Positions 57,570 through 64,000 of a DNA stretch of 64,000 nucleotides are shown piece by piece. Within the stretch, counting starts at the first letter, position 1. Each line of letters starts with the position of its first letter. The notes under the pieces are model-generated. The model was not told where the DNA came from. It saw nothing but the letters and a program-made list of their open reading frames with translations, and did not search any database. Source of the stretch: Saturnia japonica (Eukaryota > Arthropoda > Insecta > Lepidoptera > Saturniidae); contig CM065324.1 in the NCBI GenBank assembly GCA_033032175.1, positions 558,001-622,000 on the forward strand. The letters are read 5' to 3'. The translations under genes and the position numbers were made by a program.

Positions 57570-57690
57570 GAAAAAATATAAACCCGATCGAGTTTATCGA
57601 TGGCTGGGATGTTTGTCCGAACCGTTACTTTTGTTTTGACGTTTATAAGTACCTTCTTAGGGCCTAAATTGAATAAAGATTATTTTGATT
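57570..57690 (+). repeat. Short repeat shared with 44230-44350
   Basis: GATGGCTGGGATGTTTG, TTGACGTTTATAAGTACCTT and TTAGGGCCTAAATTGAATAA match the earlier copy in the same orientation. Confidence 0.5.
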
Positions 57691-58278
57691 TCGATCTTTT
57701 ACTTTATGCTCTGTAACTCTGTGGCATTTTACGTAATAAAGTTTAGTTATTGTGCATGCATAAGTGAAATTACTTATGAACCTATAATTTTTTGTCACGT
57801 TGTTAGAGATTTACCTGCGCATCATATGATAATAATATGGATTCACTAGTTGTGACCGCAACTTTGTCCGGGTGTTATATTTCGTACATAATAAACAGAA
57901 CAGAAACCTACCCTCGCCTAAGTTTTGACAATACCCACCTAATATCATTTTAAATGTCATCCGTACTTTACGAAAAACTATTTTATTTATTTTTATTTTA
58001 TATTTTTTAATATTATTACGACCTGTTACAACCCGATTAAAAAGATAGAGAAAATCCTGTTCCCGAAATATCTCGAAGCAACTACAAACTTCTCAGGACT
58101 TCGAAATTCAAAATAATGTTCGCGTCGTAAACAACCGTGCCGCATTTTGTGTAAAAATCGCAGTTTACACACATGTATAGGGCTTATCGCCTCGATTACG
58201 TCATCGAGTAGGCATAGAAACTAAACGTCAAGAAAGTTAGCGACGATTCACGATTTTTCTGCAATCGTTTAGTGTAGG

Positions 58279-58317
58279 TATTTAAGCGACTCAGGCGCGG
58301 CGCCGAGGCAGTTCAGT
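58279..58317 (+). promoter_or_regulatory. Core promoter: TATA-like box and arthropod initiator
   Basis: TATTTAAG at 58279-58286 and TTCAGTT (TCAGT at 58313-58317) are separated by a GC-rich spacer, GGCGCGGCGCCGAGG. The A of the initiator (58315) is about 36 bases after the start of the TATA-like box, slightly more than the usual 30. No DPE of good quality is seen downstream. Confidence 0.5.
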
Positions 58318-58387
58318 TTTGAAATACAAAGCGATAACAACGAGCGATAAAAGGAATCGAAACCACAGTGAAATAAATAACAGTGTT
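58315..58387 (+). other. Probable 5' non-coding first exon of a gene running rightwards
   Basis: Starts at the initiator A and runs to a strong donor, GTGAGT (58388-58393). The sequence has no long frame, consistent with a 5' UTR exon. Coding exons are not seen before the window ends, so the gene, if real, has a first intron longer than 5.6 kb. Confidence 0.4.
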
Positions 58388-60239
58388 GTGAGTTTTTATA
58401 ACTGTGTGGAATTGAAATAAATCTTCTTCTCGTCAATCATCGGCATTTTTAATACCCACGGGTGTAACAATATTATATTTTTATAAGCCGTTAATATCCT
58501 GTGAATGATAATGCTTTATAGTATGTGCGTTTAGTGTAATTTAATAAAAAACTTGATAGCACAAACACTAAACAACGATATCTATATTAGAAAATTTAGG
58601 TCGAATACATATTTTTAATTAGATTTAATCATTTAAAAATAACGTTAAAATCTATCTAAAAACATTTAAAAATAATAATAAAAGCTCAGCCTTAAATAAT
58701 TGTTAACACAAGTGCTGACAGAAAATATACTTAAATGTGACAATAAACAATATCCAATCAATTTCATGATAATTTAAGCCACGCCGTACATCGCCATCTA
58801 TGAATACTCCTGGAAAATAATAGGAAACACCACTAGGTATCTAATGTACTCTATTTGATTCTGTTGCAGACTAAATCCTATAGATCTGTGTTTGTCTCTT
58901 TTCAGTGTAGCTTTTTCGTTCCATCACGTTTCAAATCACAAAGGTACTAAAGAAATTTTCACTTATTGTACTCGTACAACGGATTATCCTGGGACGTGGT
59001 ACACTATGTTGGTCGCAATCTATTCAGACACAATTGTCGTGTTCCACCACCCAGGAATTAAGTAATAGTAGTCCGGAAATTAATATCCTCTAATCCATAT
59101 ATAATTTTTTTTAAAAGTAATACGTAAAAAAACCACTGAAATAGGCAAAGCTTATTACGATCCCAGTTGAAAAGTTAACTATTTAGTTTTTTTGTATTTA
59201 AAATTCAAAATGTCCCTTTCACTGAAGCCAAAAAGCTTAAACAAACTTTATTATTTCTCTGGTACCAACACTAACAGAAATGTTACGTTTATTTTTAAAC
59301 AGCGTGCAAAAAAGGACTTCTCCTTTTATGGTTGTTTTTAATCTGTAAGAACACGATTTTATGTAGAAGCAGACCGTGACATTAAAATCATTAAAATTTG
59401 TTTGTGTCGTGGCAAATTTGCATACGTGTTGTTTTGTTTGTTCGTGGCTTCGTTTGAACACGTGTTGATATAATGTGGTTTCACGCAATGATACATTCGC
59501 TTCAATTACATTATAAATTATCTGAATCAAACATGAAATTTTTTATCATGTTTGTGGTTAATATGTGGTAATACATATTTGAGGTTCACTTACACGTGGT
59601 TCTTATTGTTAAGCATCAATTATAAAAAATGTAGGACGAAAGCAAATTATGAATTAATGGTTCAGTCCTTAGCTTTAGACGTACTTATTTTATATATAAT
59701 CTAAGGTCCTTGTCAATTCGTTTTAATAACGTTGTATATTATTATTGAATACTCTTAAGTCTTGTATTTTTTTATATCATAGCACGGCAAATTGATCTTA
59801 CTTTATCTAATAGTGAAACGATCCTAACACAACGGTGACCACCGAGAAATCAAAATCCATCGGCGACCGCTGCTGTCACGCAAGTCTGCATAAATACCTG
59901 TTGTGTATGATATATTCCAATAGAATTTAAACATGTTGATAAAATCAAGGTGGAACAAGCAGATTAGAAGGTTAGTTAATAAAACGTGATTACTAAATGG
60001 ATGTTGCAATTCCAGGTCGAGCGTTAGAAAATTAACTGCCTTGGTCGATACCACGATAGTCGTTAGTCTGTTGTATGTGGAAGTTTAAGAACAATGGCGT
60101 CTGCTTCTAACTTCTATAATGAGTTTCAGTCTTCACATTCATAGCGTGTTAATTGTTTTCAAAAATATTTAAAACTACGTAGGTAATATTACTTACTTAC
60201 TTCAAAATCAATTCTTGATTCGAATGTATTTTTTCATGA

Positions 60240-60385
60240 ATTTTAAGCCATAATGTATTTGTTTCTAAATATATTTGGATGATTCTTTTTTAGTTAGAAA
60301 GGGGATACCTCAAGGGTGGTTCCATTTTAATTTCATTGGCATTGGACATTCGACTTCGAAGATACACCAGAGGACTAATCAAAAT
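60240..60385 (-). repeat. Dispersed repeat of the 40715 family, reverse copy
   Basis: The reverse complement reads GATACACC-side first: CTCTGGTGTATCTTCGAAGT, CGAATGTCCAATGCCAATGA, AAATTAAAATGGAACCACCC and TTGAGGTATCCCCTTTC. A good match to 40715-40905. Confidence 0.6.
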
Positions 60386-61044
60386 CATTAAAATTAATTT
60401 TGTTTATTGTTAAAAATCGTCTATTTATTCTTTTTCTACTTCATTTTGGCAACAAATATTTGTTATTAAAGATTACTAAGTACTGGGCTAAATATTTCTT
60501 ATTATAAAGGATTCTATGACTTAAGTTTTCTAATAAAATATTGATCCCTTTGTTAGAACTTTCACAGAGCTTTTGTGGCATCAGAAATCGTGTTATATTT
60601 AATCGACTTCACTTGTGCATATTAACTTAACTATATTAAGCTAGCTGCCAGAAATATTACACAATATAGTATGAAATATTATAAAACCAGCAAAATTATT
60701 AAAAAGGTAACAAAAACCCAGTAACGTATTTAAATATTATATATCCTATGTCACTCCCACTATTAAGATGAATCTAACGACACCTCGTATGCTAAAATTC
60801 ATCACGCCTTTTAGGCTACAGAGTGAGCCAAAGATATAGACATAACCCATCTTTTTCGCAGTCGAGTAATAACGCAACATTACAGATAAACAAGTTGTGT
60901 GTGCATATTATGTACGCACGTACGAATTTATACTCCTTTATCGTAAACAAACCAAAATAACTACAAAAACTTTATCCCGTCCGACAACAAATAATTTTAG
61001 CCACCAGTCATAATAATGTATATTCATTTTACTGTTTTTCTACT

Positions 61045-61400
61045 CGACTGCGAAAAGGAGGGTTCTGTTTTTCGAGCGTATGTATGTACGTGTATGAATG
61101 CATTATATTAAATTATGTTATATTTAAATGGGTACACAACTTCACACACGGCCGTTTCATTTAATTCAAAGTTTGTATTACGGTAACTAAACAGCTGATA
61201 TATATACACATATGGATATTTAACACCTATTATAATACATTATAATGTATTTATGTATAGATGTATGTATATATATTTAGCACGCTATGTAGCCAAAACG
61301 GCTTAATGGATTATAGCATACGAGGTATTGTTAGATTCGTATTAATTCTGGGAGTAACTTAAGCTATATAATATTTCAGTACGACGTATGGGAATTAAAT
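61045..61400 (+). repeat. Dispersed repeat around GAAAAGGAGGGTTCTG
   Basis: GACTGCGAAAAGGAGGGTTC, TTTTTCGAGCGTATGTATGT, then AACGGCTTAATGGATTATAG and GCATACGAGGTATTGTTAG. The same order is at 62310-62480, in part at 43365-43435 and 8040-8110, and reversed at 60740-60865. Confidence 0.6.
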
Positions 61401-61794
61401 AAAAAGTAAAAAATAATAATAGTCAAGTGTGATTTTTTATTGCAGTCGATGTTTTGTTTCCTTTTCAATAATTCAGCTTGTTTTAATCAAAAAATTCAAA
61501 GTCAGTAAAATTAATTCATATTATTTTAACTGATGAACTTTATCATGACGCACTTCCGTAACATGATGCGCGCGCCGTTCACAATTTTACCCTCCACTAA
61601 ACGCGACAAAACAACTTTAATAAAAACGCCATAACTACATCACCATTTACATTCTCATCGGAAACAAACTTTATGTAACCCTGCGATTTAAAAACGTTTC
61701 TGCTTTGTCTCATTTAACAAAGAACGTACAACTACTTAGCAAATTCAACCTCGCAAATAATAAAAGAAACTCCAAAGAAAAGAAACAAAACTAT

Positions 61795-61960
61795 TTTCTA
61801 TCTTCTATACAACTAATAAAATTGAAGTGTCTCTTTGTAATGTCAAAATAATAGCCTTTTACTAAATATGCATATAAAAGTATATACGATACCTATAACA
61901 AAAAAAAACAATTTTAAAATTTTCGTCTGTCTGTCTGTAGGTAATATAATAATCTATAAT
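61795..61960 (-). mobile_element. Partial element of the (CAGA)n-tail family, copy 3
   Basis: TTGAAGTGTCTCTTTGTAAT, GTCAAAATAATAGCCTTTTA, AGTATATACGATACCTATAA and TCTGTCTGTCTG match the start of 37805-38320 in the same orientation. It breaks off after about 160 bases. Confidence 0.6.
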
Positions 61961-62309
61961 ATAATATAATTTTATTTATTTCTATAAATGTCTAGGTTTC
62001 CAGAAAATTTATTGTGGCATATCTGAACTCACAGATGATTTACAAAATGTTGAATTCCTTTGTTTAACATTAAAATTAAGGTATACCTATACACAAAGAC
62101 GTTGCTCAGCGCTACGCAGAGAATGGGCTGCGTAAACCAATTAGCGGGAGAGATAGCGTTAATTGCCGATTAAAACTATATAACGGGATCTTTATCGATA
62201 CTGTTTTGTTAGATTTCCATCGTAAATAATATTTTAGCGGGCACTGTTCATACAGACAGAGAGTTTAGCGGTAATAAACAAAGGATGTTCTATTTTTACA
62301 CGACTACTT

Positions 62310-62480
62310 ACTAAAAAGGAGAGTTATGTTTTTAACGTATGTACCTATGTATATCTATTTCTTTGGAAAGCTCTGTAGCCTAAACGGCTTGATGGATTTT
62401 AGCATACGAGGTGTCGTTAGATTCGCCTTAATTGTGAAAGTGACGTAGACTATATAATATTTAAGTACATCGTCTGGGAA
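62310..62480 (+). repeat. Dispersed repeat of the GGAGGGTT family, copy 2
   Basis: AAAAAGGAGAGTTATGTTTT, CTGTAGCCTAAACGGCTTGA, TTTTAGCATACGAGGTGTCG and TTAGATTCGCCTTAATTGTG parallel 61045-61400, which lacks the 10-bp differences between them. Confidence 0.6.
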
Positions 62481-62514
62481 TCAAACAAAAACCAAAAATA
62501 GACGATAGATAGGT

Positions 62515-62599
62515 AGTCCATCAGTTGGACCGCAAAAGACGCCGCGCGCTCAATGCTTTTGAACGCTGCGCTACACTCTACAGGCCCGACTGACGGACT
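62515..62599. mobile_element. Tiny 85-bp hairpin element
   Basis: The left arm AGTCCATCAGTTGGACC (62515-62531) pairs with the right arm GGCCCGACTGACGGACT (62583-62599), with three differences. The centre has GCGCGCTCAATG and GAACGCTGCGC, giving a second GC-rich partial stem. It is a MITE remnant or a structured insert. Confidence 0.55.
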
Positions 62600-64000
62600 T
62601 TTAAGTTTTATTATGCAGTGTGACGATCATATTCTTGTTTTATTAATCATAAATAATAATTACTATCAATTTCAGATGGTATACTAATACTTTATTTTTA
62701 TAATTTTCCGACCGGCGACGATTTTGTCAGCGTATCGAGATCGGACGGTTATTTTTCTTAAATTAACAATATAAATAAGACGTAATTTGATAATTTATAG
62801 CATGTATACTACTACAATTTCGATAATATATTTTTACATCTTCGTCAGCCTCCTACACCATAACTAAGTGAGGTCGCGCGGTCCGACGCTCGGTTTATCA
62901 TTAAGCAATAAATAAACTATTATAAAAATCATGTCTTACTATGTTTATTGCTACTCATGAAAAAGGTCCCGTAGTTCGCGGAGTATAATGTCGCCCAGTG
63001 TGCTTAGTGTGAGTTTTACAACTAGTTGTAGTTTACGTAACTTTTTCGTCAGCGTTAGAAACGCCAAACTGTCCTGCAATGTTAATTTCGCGAGTGCGAG
63101 TTCCTTCACTGCATACTGTCAGAAACGCGTTTATACACCTAAACATGAGTTATTATTTCAATTCTTATGTTGGCTACTCTGCAGCGTGTATGAATATACG
63201 ACCGATTTAAAAATCTGACTTCAACAGTATTCACGTATTGGGTAGATGAATACTGAATTTGGTTGAGTTTTTCGGTGTTAGATAGCCATGTCTAATTTTT
63301 TTTACTTTGTTGATGTGTTTCGTGGAGATAAAAATATTAAACAATGAAGACAAGCTTATCGCAATTTGATATAATGTTGACTTTTATGGAGTATTTTTTT
63401 TTGTTTGGATATAGGCTAAATATTAAATTTCGCGATGTGGAAACAAATAGTTTTTGAATTATTTTTTAATAGGTTTTTTTAAATATTACAATACATAATT
63501 ATATATCAGTTCTAAACAGTTGTAATAAAATGAATATAGGTAAAAATGTTTATGTATGATATTTTCGTAAATTATTTTGTATTATTAATAGATAAACCAT
63601 TGCTTATTATTTCTGTAGATATAAAATTTAATTTAAAATGTCGTTTTATTTTTCTTTACGTGTTGTTGTTAGTTTTTGAACAATTATTGTTTGATTTACG
63701 TCTTACGACTATTTTCGATAAATATAAAAACGACTTCAATATTATGTGCCGTTTTAAGTGTTACATATAATTTTAATATAATTATAATAATCATATAAAT
63801 ATATAAATAAAATATATAAGTAACTATATAATATAATTATAATTTAGGGGTAAAATTGCTTAAGTTAGGTTTGAACTGTAATCACAAATAATATAATATA
63901 GAACACATTGTGCAAAGATATCAATTCCTTAACCATGTATCCGAATTCATTAATTGGATCAAATATCGCACGAAAATATACTCGTATTTAAAAATATATT

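Larger units (their letters stand above)
44575..58278. other. CaMKK upstream region, repeats only
   Basis: No conventional gene is recognised over about 13.7 kb. It holds SINEs, a Helitron-like copy, the 51185-51800 repeat, a tandem duplication (50885-51060), a broken transposon-type ORF (55610-56321) and a 45-bp minisatellite (56724-57144). The 5' exon(s) of CaMKK could be here but were not found. Confidence 0.5.
58394..64000. other. AT-rich region, possible first intron, with repeats
   Basis: No coding exon is recognised. It contains repeats of the 40715 family (60240-60385), the AAGGAGGGTT family (61045-61400, 62310-62480, and reversed at 60740-60865), a partial 28292-family copy (61795-61960) and a tiny hairpin element (62515-62599). 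A GC-richer stretch at 62860-63140 may be a further 5' exon or promoter, but I cannot define it. Confidence 0.5.

Noticed and set aside
63546..63770. 74-codon plus-strand frame
   Set aside because: Extremely AT-rich, hydrophobic by composition only, no support.

Overview
This window looks like nuclear DNA from a moth or butterfly (Lepidoptera). The protein genes are insect-type and split by GT-AG introns. The background is AT-rich, and the space between exons is filled with short non-autonomous transposons, tRNA-derived SINEs and decayed non-LTR retrotransposon ends. The organism call rests on the prophenoloxidase sequence and the repeat style; no species can be named from sequence alone.

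Layout. (1) Positions 2432-10780, plus strand: the last nine coding exons of a prophenoloxidase (PPO1-like) gene. They encode 509 residues including both copper sites and run to the natural stop. About 176 N-terminal residues are not seen and must lie before the window. (2) Positions 13691-18563 and 20493-22018, plus strand: two neighbouring genes for secreted, Asn/Pro-rich, low-complexity proteins (about 826 and 304 residues). Each has a tiny first coding exon (6 and 9 codons) that supplies the start of the signal peptide, then one large phase-0 exon. They share a short module around Gly-Gln-Pro, so I read them as diverged paralogues of unknown function. (3) Positions 22019-32888: no gene recognised, only mobile-element debris. 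(4) Positions 32889-44574, minus strand: seven exons of a calcium/calmodulin-dependent protein kinase kinase (CaMKK), covering the whole kinase domain. Its first and last exons are not identified. The exon carrying the Arg/Pro-rich insert is one base short (a frameshift), and the usual DFG motif reads DLG. (5) Positions 44575-64000: mostly repeats. They include a 45-bp minisatellite (56724-57144), a broken transposon-type ORF (55610-56321), and a plausible TATA/Inr promoter with a first non-coding exon near 58279-58387 for a plus-strand gene continuing past the window.

There is no operon logic here; each gene is its own transcription unit. PPO is the zymogen of melanisation in haemolymph. The two Asn/Pro-rich proteins are also predicted to be exported, but nothing in the sequence ties them to melanisation. 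CaMKK is a cytosolic signalling kinase.

The items most worth following up are the Asn/Pro-rich pair, the CaMKK frameshift and DLG motif, the kinase exon that reads in frame into a retrotransposon tail, and several repeat families with multiple copies inside the window.
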